Counted from the first letter of the stretch, positions 1 to 8,592 are shown. The stretch: DNA of 13,092 bases from an uncultured Olsenella sp. (GCA_900540955.1 UQIF01000037.1:1-13092); one strand, 5' to 3'. The notes: generated by a model not told the origin, from the letters alone. Numbers and translations: made by a program.

Positions 1-38
1 GGGATTTGGGACAAAATCCCCCGTCCCTTTTGTCCCAA
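1..38. repeat. Palindromic element with two alternative stems upstream of gltB
   Basis: Positions 6-16 (ttgggacaaaa) and 28-38 (ttttgtcccaa) are perfect 11-bp inverted repeats with an 11-nt loop. Positions 1-7 (gggattt) can instead pair with 14-20 (aaatccc). The two stems share bases and exclude each other. No U-run follows the second stem, so it is a poor intrinsic terminator. It may be a dispersed palindromic element or part of the 3' end of whatever lies upstream; the window edge prevents a decision. The pairing is seen directly; its role is unknown. Confidence 0.55.
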
Positions 39-275
39 GGCAAAGGATGCTCCCCGGAAACATTGTCCTTTACCTCCCCGGATTTCACGGAAGTTTCTTG
101 CTCGCGTCGAGCGTATAACGGCGAAAATTCGCAAAAATCAACGCGGCGTAGCGACTTCGTCTCCATTTTCCGGACGCTTGTCCTCGACCCGTAAACTCCT
201 TTTCGAGCATCCGCGTACTGCCGCCGGTTGGGCCTCACGCCCACGCGCCGCCCGCCGGCAAGGAGAGGAAAACCA
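39..275 (+). promoter_or_regulatory. gltB leader with ribosome binding site
   Basis: This is a non-coding leader that is AT-richer than the genes around it. A strong Shine-Dalgarno sequence, aggagagg at 261-268, sits 7 nt before the ATG at 276 and decides the gltB start over the in-frame TTG at 228. A possible -10 box (tataac, 114-119) is present but has no convincing -35 box, so no promoter is called. A short open frame at 6-194 shows no coding character. No known riboswitch was recognised. Confidence 0.45.
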
Positions 276-3200
276 ATGACCCAACACGAGGAAAAGACCG
301 GCCGAGCTGGCCTCTACCGCAGCGAATACGAGCACGACGCCTGCGGCATCGGCGCAATCGCGCACCTCAAGGGCGTCCGCAGCCACCAGACCCTCGACGA
401 CGCCCTCTCGGTTCTCGTCAACCTCGAGCATCGAGGCGGCAAGGGCCTCGAGCGAAACACCGGCGACGGCGCCGGCGTGCTCTTCCAGATCCCCCACCGC
501 TTCTTCCGCAAAGAGGCGCAGAAGGAGGGCCAGCTGCTGCCCGACGAGGGCGACTACGGCGTGGCCATGCTCTTCTTCCCGCATGACGACCCGCAGGGCG
601 TACGCGACGCGAAGCGTGTCTTCGAGGAGGGCTGCGCCGCCAATGGCGTGCCCCTCATGTTCTGGCGAGAAGTACCCGTCGACCCGCACGACCTCGGCGT
701 CTCGGCCCAGGCCTGCATGCCCACCATTCTGCAGGCGTTCCTTCGCCGCCCCGAGGACACCCCCGCCGGCATCGACTTCGAGCGCAAGCTCTACGTGACG
801 CGCCGCACCATCGAGCGCGCCGCCGACGCCAATCCCGCGCTCGCCGGAAAGATCTTCTACGCCTGCTCGATGTCCTCGCGCACCATCGTGTACAAGGGCA
901 TGCTCGTGGCCACCCAGATGCGTCGCTTCTTCACCGACCTGAACGACGCCGCGGTCGAGACCTCGCTCGCCCTCGTGCACTCCCGCTACTCCACGAACAC
1001 CACGCCCTCTTGGGAGCGCGCGCACCCTAACCGCTATATCATCCACAACGGCGAGATCAACACCTTGCGCGGCAACGTCAGCTGGATCCGCGCCCGCGAG
1101 CCGCACCTGTACTCCCCGGTGCTCGGCGCCGACCTCGAGCGCGTCATGCCCGTGATCAACAAGGAGGGCTCAGACTCCGCGATCCTCGACAACGTGCTCG
1201 AGTTCCTTACGATGAACGGGCGCCCGCTCGACCGGGCCGTGACCCTCATGATCCCCGAGCCGTGGGACAAAAACCCCAACCTCTCGGACAAGCGCCGCAG
1301 CTACGACGCCTATCAATCCATGCTCATGGAGCCGTGGGACGGCCCTGCCGCCATCGCCTTCACCGACGGCCGCATGCTCGGCGCCGCCCTCGACCGCAAC
1401 GGCCTGCGCCCGGCTCGCTACTACGTCACCCGCGACGACCGTATCATCCTGTCGTCCGAGGTCGGCACCATCGACGTCGACCCGGCGAACATCCTACGCG
1501 CCGGCTGCCTCGGCCCCGGCGAGATGCTCGAGGTCGACCCCTCCCAGGGCCGCGTTATCTGGAACGACGAGATCCGCGACAAGTACGCCAACCAAAAGCC
1601 CTTCCGCGACTGGCTGGACGACGAGACCCTTGACATCTCGGACCTGCGCGAGCCCGCCGCCGGCGAGCTCGGCTGTCCGCGCGACGCCGGCGTGCGCCTG
1701 ACCGAGCGCATGGCGCGCCTGGGCTACCACTACGACGACGTCGACGAGGCCATCCGCCCGATGGCCTCGGCCGGCAAGGTGCCTCTGGCCTCCATGGGCG
1801 TCGACGCCCCGCTCGCGTGCCTCTCGAAGAAGAGCCGCTCCTTCTTCGACTACTTCCAGCAGCTCTTCGCCCAGGTCACGAACCCGCCGATCGACGCCTT
1901 GCGCGAGAGCCTCGTAACCTCCCAGGTGCTCTACCTCGGCAACCACGGCAACCTCCTCGAGGACTGCCGCGACACCTGCCGCCTCGTGCGCCTGCAGGGC
2001 CCGATGCTCTCCAAGGACGCCTTCGAGCGCATCTGCGCCATCGACCGCGTGGGCTTCAAGACCGCCCGCCTCTCCGCCGTCTACTCCCGCGAGGGCGGCT
2101 CCCTCGAGCGCGCCCTCGACGCCTTGGCCGACGGCGCCGAGCAGGCCATCCGCGACGGGGCGAACATCATCGTGATCTCGGACCGCGCCGCCGCCGGCGA
2201 GGTCCCCGTGCCGTCCCTTCTTGCCCTCGGCTGCGTCCACAACCACCTCATCCGCTGCGGCCTGCGCATGGACGCCGACCTCGTGGTCGAGTGCGGCGAC
2301 GCCCTGTGCGCGCATGACTTCGCGTGCCTCGTCGGCTACTCCGCCTCGGGCATCTACCCTTACATGGCCCACGAGTGCATCGCCGACCTTTGCAAGAAGG
2401 GCGCCATCGACCTGCCCGTCGACGAGGCGCAGGCAAACTACAACCGCGCCGTGACCGCCGGCATCACCTCGATCATGTCCAAGATGGGCATCTCGACCAT
2501 GCAGGGCTACCACTCCGCCCAGATCTTCGAGATCCTCGGCCTCTCCGACGAGCTCGTCGAGAAGTACTTCACCTCGACCGCCACGCGCATCGGCGGCCTT
2601 TCGGTGGCGGACGTCGAGCGCGAGCAGAACGACCGCTACGACCAGGCGATGGCGCTCGCGAAGTCCCCCGCCCCCGACCAGCTGCCCACCCTCGGCCTCA
2701 CCAAGTGGCGCCCGCTCGGCGGCGAGGAGCACCTCATCGACCCCAAGACCGTCTACCTGCTTCGCCACGCCTGCGTCGACGGCGACTACGACGAGTTCAA
2801 GGAGTACTCCGAGTACACGCACCGTCGCGGCCGCGCCGTCACCCTGCGCGACCTCATGGACTTCGACTACGCGGGCCGCACGCCGGTCGCGCTCGACGAG
2901 GTCGAGCCCGTCGAGTCCATCATGACCCGCTTTAACACCGGCGCCATGTCCTACGGCTCCATCAGCCGCGAGCAGCACGAGTGCCTGGCCATCGCCATGA
3001 ACCGCATCCACGGCCGCTCCAACACCGGCGAGGGCGGCGAGGACCCGGCGCGCGAGACGCCGCTTCCGAACGGCGACTCAAGGAAGTCCGCCATCAAGCA
3101 GGTGGCCTCCGGCCGCTTCGGTGTGACCTCCCGCTACCTGCGCTCCGCCATCGAGATCCAGATCAAGATGGCCCAGGGCGCCAAGCCCGGCGAGGGCGGC

Positions 3201-4886
3201 CACCTGCCCGGCAAGAAGGTCTATCCCTGGATCGCCGAGGTGCGCCAGTCCACGCCCGGCGTCGGCCTGATCTCGCCGCCGCCCCACCATGACATCTACT
3301 CCATCGAGGACCTAGCCGAGCTCATCTTCGACCTCAAGAACGCCAACCCCGACGCGCGCATCTCCGTCAAGCTCTGCGCGCTGGCGGGCGTGGGCACCAT
3401 CGCCACCGGCGTCGCCAAGGGCGGCGCGGACAAGATCACGATCTCGGGCCACAACGGCGGCACCGGCGCCGCCCCGCGCGACTCCATCTACCACGCGGGC
3501 ATCCCCTTCGAGATCGGCCTGGCCGAGACCCAGCAGACCCTCCTTTTGAACGGCCTGCGCTCCCGCGTGGTCGTCGAGACGGACGGCAAGCTCATGAGCG
3601 GCCGCGACGTCGCCATCGCCGCCCTTCTTGGCGCCGAGGAGTTCGGCTTCGCCACCATGCCGCTCATCGCCTGCGGCTGCCTCATGCAGCGCGACTGTCA
3701 GCAGGACACCTGCCCGGCCGGCATCGCCACGCAGAACTGCAAGCTGCGCGGTCGCTTTGCCGGCAAGCCCGAGCACGTGGTCAACTTCATGACCTTCGTG
3801 GCCACGGAGCTGCGCGAGTACATGGCGCGCCTGGGCTTCCGCGCGGTCGACGAGATGGTCGGCCACGCCGAGTGCCTGCGCCAGGTCGAGGTCGAGGGCA
3901 ACTGGAAGGCCAACACCATCGACCTTACGGACCTTCTTGCCGTGAACACCAACGAGTACGGCAAGCAGATCCCGGGCGCCGACGGCAAGCACTTCTTGCC
4001 CTCCATGGCCCCCGACCTCGAGATCGAGAAGACCCTCGACTCCACGCTCTTCGTGCCCTACACCGCGAGCGCCCGCGCCCACCTCGAGCCCATCCGCTTC
4101 CACGCCGACATCGCCAACGTCAACCGCTGCGTGGGCACCCTGCTCGGCTCGATGGTCACCGAGCGGCACCCCGAGGGCCTGCCCGAGGGCTCCATCACCA
4201 TCGACTGCGACGGCTCCGGCGGCCAGAGCTTCGGCGCCTTCCTGCCGGCGGGCGTGACGCTCAACATCTCGGGCGACGCCAACGACTACTTCGGCAAGGG
4301 GCTCTCCGGCGGCGTGCTCTCCGTGCGCCCGCCCGAGGAGGCCACCTACAAGTTCGACGAGAACATCGTCATCGGCAACGTCGCATTCTACGGCGCCACG
4401 TCAGGCAAGGGCTTCGTGAACGGCCTGGCCGGCCAGCGCTTCGCCGTGCGCAACTCCGGCGCCACGGTGGTCGTGGAGGGCTGCGGCAACCACGGCTGCG
4501 AGTACATGACCGGCGGCCTCGCCTTGATCTTGGGCGAAGTCGGCATGAACTTCGCCGCGGGCATGAGCGGCGGCGTCGCCTACGTCTACGACGAGTTCGG
4601 CACGCTCGCCAGCCGCTGCAACCTCGACATGGTCGACCTCAAGCGGCCGACCGAGGACGAGGTCGAGCTCATCCACAACCTCGTGGAGGAGCACGCCCTG
4701 CGCACCTCGAGCCCGCGCGGCATAAAGATGCTCTACCGGTTCAAGGCCGTCTCGAAGAACTTCGTCAAGGTCATCCCGCGCGACTACGAGCGCGTCCTCG
4801 ACTTCGTCGCGCAGGGAGAGGCGCGCGGCATGTCGCACGCCGACGCCCTCCAGTTCGCATTCGACTCCATGAAAGAGGGGAAGTAA
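276..4886 (+). CDS. gltB: Glutamate synthase (NADPH) large subunit
   Basis: This is the alpha subunit of GOGAT. It hydrolyses glutamine and uses the released ammonia with 2-oxoglutarate to form glutamate in the cytoplasm. The protein is 1536 aa, the usual length. A short propeptide precedes Cys23 (D-A-C-G-I-G), the N-terminal nucleophile of the class II amidotransferase domain (about 23-430), which also shows H-N-G-E-I-N-T near 257-263. A central domain leads into the FMN-binding synthase domain, with G-A-M-S-Y-G-S at 889-895. Cys1135, Cys1141 and Cys1146 have the C-x5-C-x4-C spacing of the 3Fe-4S ligands. The glycine-rich C-terminal beta-helix (GXGXG) domain covers about 1300-1450. The ATG at 276 is preferred because of its Shine-Dalgarno. 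gltD follows after 3 nt, so the two are surely co-transcribed. No truncation or missing catalytic residue was seen. Confidence 0.98.
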   Translation: MTQHEEKTGRAGLYRSEYEHDACGIGAIAHLKGVRSHQTLDDALSVLVNLEHRGGKGLERNTGDGAGVLFQIPHRFFRKEAQKEGQLLPDEGDYGVAMLFFPHDDPQGVRDAKRVFEEGCAANGVPLMFWREVPVDPHDLGVSAQACMPTILQAFLRRPEDTPAGIDFERKLYVTRRTIERAADANPALAGKIFYACSMSSRTIVYKGMLVATQMRRFFTDLNDAAVETSLALVHSRYSTNTTPSWERAHPNRYIIHNGEINTLRGNVSWIRAREPHLYSPVLGADLERVMPVINKEGSDSAILDNVLEFLTMNGRPLDRAVTLMIPEPWDKNPNLSDKRRSYDAYQSMLMEPWDGPAAIAFTDGRMLGAALDRNGLRPARYYVTRDDRIILSSEVGTIDVDPANILRAGCLGPGEMLEVDPSQGRVIWNDEIRDKYANQKPFRDWLDDETLDISDLREPAAGELGCPRDAGVRLTERMARLGYHYDDVDEAIRPMASAGKVPLASMGVDAPLACLSKKSRSFFDYFQQLFAQVTNPPIDALRESLVTSQVLYLGNHGNLLEDCRDTCRLVRLQGPMLSKDAFERICAIDRVGFKTARLSAVYSREGGSLERALDALADGAEQAIRDGANIIVISDRAAAGEVPVPSLLALGCVHNHLIRCGLRMDADLVVECGDALCAHDFACLVGYSASGIYPYMAHECIADLCKKGAIDLPVDEAQANYNRAVTAGITSIMSKMGISTMQGYHSAQIFEILGLSDELVEKYFTSTATRIGGLSVADVEREQNDRYDQAMALAKSPAPDQLPTLGLTKWRPLGGEEHLIDPKTVYLLRHACVDGDYDEFKEYSEYTHRRGRAVTLRDLMDFDYAGRTPVALDEVEPVESIMTRFNTGAMSYGSISREQHECLAIAMNRIHGRSNTGEGGEDPARETPLPNGDSRKSAIKQVASGRFGVTSRYLRSAIEIQIKMAQGAKPGEGGHLPGKKVYPWIAEVRQSTPGVGLISPPPHHDIYSIEDLAELIFDLKNANPDARISVKLCALAGVGTIATGVAKGGADKITISGHNGGTGAAPRDSIYHAGIPFEIGLAETQQTLLLNGLRSRVVVETDGKLMSGRDVAIAALLGAEEFGFATMPLIACGCLMQRDCQQDTCPAGIATQNCKLRGRFAGKPEHVVNFMTFVATELREYMARLGFRAVDEMVGHAECLRQVEVEGNWKANTIDLTDLLAVNTNEYGKQIPGADGKHFLPSMAPDLEIEKTLDSTLFVPYTASARAHLEPIRFHADIANVNRCVGTLLGSMVTERHPEGLPEGSITIDCDGSGGQSFGAFLPAGVTLNISGDANDYFGKGLSGGVLSVRPPEEATYKFDENIVIGNVAFYGATSGKGFVNGLAGQRFAVRNSGATVVVEGCGNHGCEYMTGGLALILGEVGMNFAAGMSGGVAYVYDEFGTLASRCNLDMVDLKRPTEDEVELIHNLVEEHALRTSSPRGIKMLYRFKAVSKNFVKVIPRDYERVLDFVAQGEARGMSHADALQFAFDSMKEGK

Positions 4887-4889
4887 TCC

Positions 4890-6380
4890 ATGGGCAAGCC
4901 AGGAGCGTTTCTCACCTTGGGCCGCAAAGCCCATGACCTGCGTCCCGTTAGCGAGCGGACGAAGGACTACGACGAGCACTACGTGACGCTGACCCAAGAG
5001 GCGCAGCAGCTGCAGGCCAGCCGCTGCATGATGTGCGGCGTGGCCTTCTGCCAGACGGGTGTGAGCTTCGGGAAGGCCCGCCCGTCGGGCTGCCCCCTGC
5101 ACAACCTCATCCCCGAGTGGAACGACCTTTTGTGGCGCGGCCAGATGGCCGACGCCGCCGAGCGCCTCTCGCTCACGTCGCCGCTGCCCGAGTTCACGAG
5201 CCGCGTGTGCCCGGCGCTGTGCGAGGCCGCCTGCAACCTCGGCTGCCACGACGAGCCCGAGACGATCCACGACAACGAGCGCGCCATCTCCGATTGGGAG
5301 TGGGCAAACGGCGGCCCGCGCCGCTTCGAGCCGGCCGCCGAGGGCGCCCCGAGCGTCGCCGTCGTCGGCTCCGGCCCCGCCGGCCTCGCGTCTGCCTGGG
5401 AGCTCGCCCGCCGAGGCGCGCGCGTGACCGTTTTCGAGAAGAGCGACCGCGCGGGCGGCCTGCTCATGTACGGCATCCCCAACATGAAGCTCGAGAAGTC
5501 CGTGGTCGACCGCCGCGTCGACCTCATGCGCGACCTCGGCGTCGAGTTCCGCCTGGGCGTCGACGCGAGCGACGAGTCCGTGGCCCGCGGGATTGCGGAC
5601 GGGTTCGACGCGGTCGTGGTCGCGGCGGGCGCCGGCGCGGCGCGCGGCCTTGCCGCGAAGGGCTTCGACGCCGGCGTGGCGGCGGGCGGCGTGGTGTACG
5701 CCGTCGACTACCTGACCTCGGCCACGAAGTCCGTCCTCGATGGCGACAAGCCCGCCATCGACGCGGCGGGCAAGGACGTCATCGTCATCGGCGGCGGCGA
5801 CACGGGCAACGATTGCCTGGGCACGGCCGTCCGCCAGGGCGCCAAGTCCGTCCGCCAGTTCGAGTTCCTTCCCTGCGCCCCCGAGGTCGCGGCGCCGGGT
5901 AACCAGTGGCCGCAGTGGCCCAACGTGAAGAAGACCGACTACGGCCAGCAGGAGGCCATCGCCCTCATGGGCGGCGAGATGCGCGAGTGGGGGATCGACA
6001 CCCTCGAGGTGCTTCTTTCCGACGACGGCGCCGTGAGCGGCCTCAACGTGGTCAACCTCGACTGGGCGGGCGGAAAGCCCGAGCGCAGGATGGACACCGA
6101 GCGCACCTACCCGGCTCAGCTCGTGCTCATCGCCTGCGGCTTCACGGGCCCTGAGCGCTCCGTCTACGACGCTCTCGGCGCGCAGATGGCCGAGTCCGGC
6201 CGCCCGCTGCCCGTCATGGCGAGCTGCGGCTCGCACCGCTGCGCCATGACCGACGGCAAGAAGGGCACGGCCGCGGTGTACGCCGCCGGAGACGCCCGCA
6301 ACGGCAGCTCCCTTGTGGTCTCCGCCATCGCCGACGCGATGGCCTGCGCCGGCGAGGTCGCCGCAGGGCTGGGGCTCTAG
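4890..6380 (+). CDS. gltD: Glutamate synthase (NADPH) small subunit
   Basis: This is the beta subunit of GOGAT. It oxidises NADPH at FAD and passes electrons through iron-sulfur clusters to the FMN of GltB. The protein is 496 aa, typical for the family. The N-terminal cluster region has Cys46, Cys49, Cys54 and Cys68, then Cys107, Cys111 and Cys115, as expected for two 4Fe-4S clusters. The FAD dinucleotide fold begins with G-S-G-P-A-G at 160-165. The NADPH fold has G-G-G-D-T-G at 301-306. The late FAD motif A-A-G-D is near 465-468. The ATG at 4890 follows the gltB stop by 3 nt and is preceded by agagggg at 4874-4880. The protein could in principle be another GltD-like flavoprotein, but its position beside gltB settles the call. 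Confidence 0.97.
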   Translation: MGKPGAFLTLGRKAHDLRPVSERTKDYDEHYVTLTQEAQQLQASRCMMCGVAFCQTGVSFGKARPSGCPLHNLIPEWNDLLWRGQMADAAERLSLTSPLPEFTSRVCPALCEAACNLGCHDEPETIHDNERAISDWEWANGGPRRFEPAAEGAPSVAVVGSGPAGLASAWELARRGARVTVFEKSDRAGGLLMYGIPNMKLEKSVVDRRVDLMRDLGVEFRLGVDASDESVARGIADGFDAVVVAAGAGAARGLAAKGFDAGVAAGGVVYAVDYLTSATKSVLDGDKPAIDAAGKDVIVIGGGDTGNDCLGTAVRQGAKSVRQFEFLPCAPEVAAPGNQWPQWPNVKKTDYGQQEAIALMGGEMREWGIDTLEVLLSDDGAVSGLNVVNLDWAGGKPERRMDTERTYPAQLVLIACGFTGPERSVYDALGAQMAESGRPLPVMASCGSHRCAMTDGKKGTAAVYAAGDARNGSSLVVSAIADAMACAGEVAAGLGL

Positions 6381-6382
6381 CC

Positions 6383-6607
6383 ATGAGAGAGCCGGGGGAC
6401 ATTCCGATTGTCACAGGACGCGGGGGCATGCCTGCACCCGACGACGCCGGCCTCGTGTGGCTCGTCGATGGGCAGGACCAGCCCTTCCGCGACGCCTCCG
6501 AGACCGCGCGCCCCTGGCTCGAGGATTCCGCCGAGTGGGTCGACGGCGACTCGTCGCCGTCCGATGAGCCCAAGCCCGAGGACTCGGGCGGCCTCGTCTG
6601 GCTGTAG
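6383..6607 (+). CDS. Small acidic protein of unknown function
   Basis: The family is not recognised. The ORF encodes 74 aa and starts at an ATG 2 nt after the gltD stop, so it would be translated from the glt transcript. Its codons keep the strong G/C third-position bias of the neighbouring genes, which supports real coding. The protein is very acidic: about 17 Asp/Glu against 5 Arg/Lys. The pentapeptide G-L-V-W-L occurs at 23-27 and again as the last five residues (70-74). The second half is rich in Asp, Glu, Ser and Pro and is probably disordered. There is no signal peptide or membrane helix. A clear Shine-Dalgarno is lacking, so translation may depend on coupling to gltD. A terminator-like stem directly follows the stop. 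A role linked to GOGAT is only suggested by position. Confidence 0.6.
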   Translation: MREPGDIPIVTGRGGMPAPDDAGLVWLVDGQDQPFRDASETARPWLEDSAEWVDGDSSPSDEPKPEDSGGLVWL

Positions 6608-6610
6608 CCC

Positions 6611-6640
6611 GAAGAAGGGCCGTGAGGCCGGTCCTTCTTT
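6611..6640 (+). terminator. Stem-loop ending the glt operon
   Basis: Positions 6612-6622 pair with 6629-6639 to form an 11-bp stem with one G-U pair and a 6-nt loop. Pyrimidine-rich sequence with short T runs follows (to about 6657). The stem starts 4 nt after the stop of the small acidic ORF. This fits a rho-independent terminator for gltB-gltD-small ORF, though the T tract is interrupted by C. Confidence 0.6.
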
Positions 6641-6658
6641 CCGTCGGTTCTTCTTTCC

Positions 6659-6887
6659 GCTAAGAAACGTCGACGTCCAGGCGATGGCCGGGCGCTTCGC
6701 TAAGAAACGTTGACGTCTGGGTGAGTAAAGAACGTCCGTCGCTAAGAAAAGCCGACGTCTGGGCACGACGCCGCCCAGACGTCGGTCTTTCTTAGCGCGG
6801 CGGCGTCCGCGACGCCCAAACGTGCCCGTTTCTTAGCGGCGGGGGCTCGCGGCCCGTCCGCATAGCCCGACGTGCCCGTTTCTTAGC
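6659..6887. repeat. Inverted array of six GCTAAGAAA-type repeat units
   Basis: Three forward units start at 6659, 6699 and 6741. Three reverse-complement units end at 6796, 6837 and 6887. Units are 24 nt (the last is 23). They begin gctaagaaa, usually carry gacgt in the middle, and end in gggc or close to it. Start-to-start spacing is 40-42 bp, and 50 bp for the last. Spacers of about 16-18 nt differ from each other. Outer units share gctaagaaacg with their mirror partners, so the whole element folds as nested palindromes: 1 with 6, 2 with 5, 3 with 4. No ORF of coding character crosses it. It lies between the glt terminator and dltA. The function is unknown; protein-binding sites, a MITE-like remnant or a transcriptional insulator are all possible. 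Confidence 0.85.
6741..6796. other. Long hairpin at the centre of the repeat array
   Basis: Units 3 (6741-6764) and 4 (6773-6796) are inverted copies separated by 8 nt. They pair at 22 of 24 positions, the two mismatches being adjacent. This is by far the strongest secondary structure in the window and would form in RNA from either strand. It lacks a clean T tract, so it is not called as a terminator. Confidence 0.75.
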
Positions 6888-6981
6888 GCCGGCCGCTCCT
6901 GCGACGTTTTTTCAGGTAGCTTTATTGCATTTGCCGCCTCTGTGGCATTCGCGCCGGCGCCGCCCGAAACGGAGAAGATAG
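6888..6981 (+). promoter_or_regulatory. dlt operon leader and dltA ribosome binding site
   Basis: This is the non-coding stretch between the repeat array and dltA. It has a T run at 6907-6912 and a locally AT-richer patch around 6911-6931, where a promoter would be expected, but no good -35/-10 pair was found. The sequence ggagaa at 6971-6976 is the Shine-Dalgarno for the GTG start at 6982. Confidence 0.4.
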
Positions 6982-8592
6982 GTGCGTGTGAATGCGAATC
7001 AATGGGGGGCGTATCTCTTGGAGGACGACACAAACGTGCTGCTCGGCGCCGTTCAGCGCCAGGCGAAAGAATCTCCCGGCTCTCCGGCGTTCTTCTCGGC
7101 GACGGAAGGGGAGGCGACGTACGGCGATTTGTGGCGCGCGGCCTGCGGGATCGCTCAGGGGCTCGACCGAAAGGTTCCCGGGCGCGGGCCGGTGCTCGTG
7201 CTCGGGCCTAAGTCGGCGCTGACCGTTGCCTCGTTTCTCGGCTGCCTGATGAGCGGGCACGCGTACGTGCCCGTCGACGCCGAGCTGCCGGCGCGGCGCG
7301 TGTCCGACATCGCGGGGCAGATCGAGGACGCGACGATGCTCGCGACCTGCGAGGTGCCCCGTGCCCTGCGCGATGTCCTGCCCTCGGGCCAGGTTATCGA
7401 CGCCGCGGCGCTTCTTTCCGCCGGCGTCGCCGCGGGGGAGCCTTGCGCGCCGCTGCCCCGCGAGCGGTGGGTCGGCGGAGATGAGACCCAGTACATCATC
7501 TTCACTTCCGGGTCTACCGGGCGCCCCAAGGGCATCGAGGTCACCGCGAGCAACGTCGCGAACTTCCGCCGGTGGCTCGCCGGCTTTCCCGTGGTGCGCG
7601 ACGGCGGCCGTGTGTTCCTCGACCAGGCGCACTACTCCTTCGACCTCTCGGAGTACGAGCTCGTGGGGGCGCTCACGACGGGCGGCTGCCTTCACGCGGT
7701 CGACGCCTCCGCTGCCTCGGACTTCCGTGCCTTGTTCGCCGACCTTTCCGCCTCGGGCGTCGAGGTGTGGGTCTCCACACCGTCCTTCGCCGACATGTGC
7801 CTCGCGGACCCGTCGTTTGGGGCGGGCCTGCTGCCCGACCTCAGGCTGTTCTTGTTCTGCGGCGAGGCGCTCCACCACACGACCGTGGAGAAGCTCCGCT
7901 CGCGCTTCGGCGAGGGCGTCGTCGTGGCGAACACCTACGGCCCCACGGAGTCGACGGTCGCGGTCACGTACTGCGAGATCGGCGACGCAGAGCTCGCGGA
8001 CCCGGGGGCGCTGCCGGTGGGCTACCCGCGCCGCGGGACCGAGCTGCGCATCGTCGACCACGGGACGGGCGAGCCCGTGCCGGCGGGGCAGACCGGCGAG
8101 ATCGTGATCGCCGGCGACACCGTGGCGCGCGGCTACTACAACAACCCACAGAAAACCTCCGAGGCGTTCTTCTCCTCGACGATGGCCGACGGCGCCCCGA
8201 CCCGCGCATACAGGACCGGCGACCTCGGCTTCATTGACAAGAAGGGCCTGCTGCACTGTGCCGGTCGCCTCGACTCGCTCGTCAAGCTCAACGGCTTTCG
8301 CATCGAGCTCGGCGAGGTCGAGGGCGCGCTCGAGGAGGTGGCGGGCGTGCGGCACGCCGTCGTCGTCCCGGCTACCCGCGCCGGCCGCGTGACGAGCCTG
8401 TGCGCGTTCGTCGTCGCGGACAAGGAGCCCGGCCAGACGGGCTTTACGCTCGGGCGCGCGCTCAAGGCCGAGCTCGCGCGCAGCCTGCCTGCGTATATGG
8501 TGCCGAGGCAGATCCGCGTGCTCGACGAGATGCCGCTCAACGCAAACGGCAAGGCCGACCGCAAGGCACTCGCTGCGTCCGTTTCAAGATAA
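6982..8592 (+). CDS. dltA: D-alanine--D-alanyl carrier protein ligase
   Basis: This adenylate-forming enzyme activates D-alanine with ATP and transfers it to the phosphopantetheine thiol of DltC, the first step of teichoic-acid D-alanylation in the cytoplasm. The protein is 536 aa, slightly longer than the usual 500-510. The signature T-S-G-S-T-G-R-P-K-G lies at 175-184, N-T-Y-G-P-T-E at 317-323, and Y-R-T-G-D at 410-414. The late catalytic Lys is Lys524 in N-A-N-G-K-A-D-R-K. Cys293 in F-C-G-E-A matches the active-site cysteine typical of DltA. The start is GTG at 6982, 5 nt after ggagaa; the GTG at 6988 is a weaker alternative. dltC follows immediately, which separates this protein from amino-acid adenylation domains of peptide synthetases. 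Confidence 0.95.
   Translation: MRVNANQWGAYLLEDDTNVLLGAVQRQAKESPGSPAFFSATEGEATYGDLWRAACGIAQGLDRKVPGRGPVLVLGPKSALTVASFLGCLMSGHAYVPVDAELPARRVSDIAGQIEDATMLATCEVPRALRDVLPSGQVIDAAALLSAGVAAGEPCAPLPRERWVGGDETQYIIFTSGSTGRPKGIEVTASNVANFRRWLAGFPVVRDGGRVFLDQAHYSFDLSEYELVGALTTGGCLHAVDASAASDFRALFADLSASGVEVWVSTPSFADMCLADPSFGAGLLPDLRLFLFCGEALHHTTVEKLRSRFGEGVVVANTYGPTESTVAVTYCEIGDAELADPGALPVGYPRRGTELRIVDHGTGEPVPAGQTGEIVIAGDTVARGYYNNPQKTSEAFFSSTMADGAPTRAYRTGDLGFIDKKGLLHCAGRLDSLVKLNGFRIELGEVEGALEEVAGVRHAVVVPATRAGRVTSLCAFVVADKEPGQTGFTLGRALKAELARSLPAYMVPRQIRVLDEMPLNANGKADRKALAASVSR

Noticed and set aside
107..124. Promoter for gltB at the tataac hexamer (114-119)
   Set aside because: No acceptable -35 box lies at 16-18 bp and there is no extended -10; a lone hexamer is not enough.
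228..275. 16-residue N-terminal extension of GltB from TTG 228
   Set aside because: The ATG at 276 has a strong Shine-Dalgarno, and the short propeptide before Cys23 is normal for GltB.
1494..3011. Minus-strand ORF of 505 aa opposite gltB
   Set aside because: This is the same shadow effect; gltB is continuous and its motifs are intact across the region.
4401..6236. Long minus-strand ORF (611 aa) opposite gltB/gltD
   Set aside because: It is the antisense shadow of well-supported genes in GC-rich sequence, with low-complexity Ala/Val/Gly/His/Arg composition and no recognisable domain.
6408..6713. Plus-strand ORF of 101 aa running from the small acidic gene into the repeat array
   Set aside because: Ser/Pro/Arg-rich out-of-frame composition; it crosses the glt terminator and ends inside repeat unit 2.
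6659..6887. CRISPR array
   Set aside because: Units are diverged and change orientation in mid-array, spacers are only 16-18 nt, and no cas gene is in the window.
6659..6887. Integron attC sites or a cassette array
   Set aside because: The units lack the attC core-site pattern, cassettes are absent, and no integrase gene is seen.
6922..8355. Minus-strand ORF of 477 aa opposite dltA
   Set aside because: It is an antisense shadow of dltA, with biased composition and no family features.
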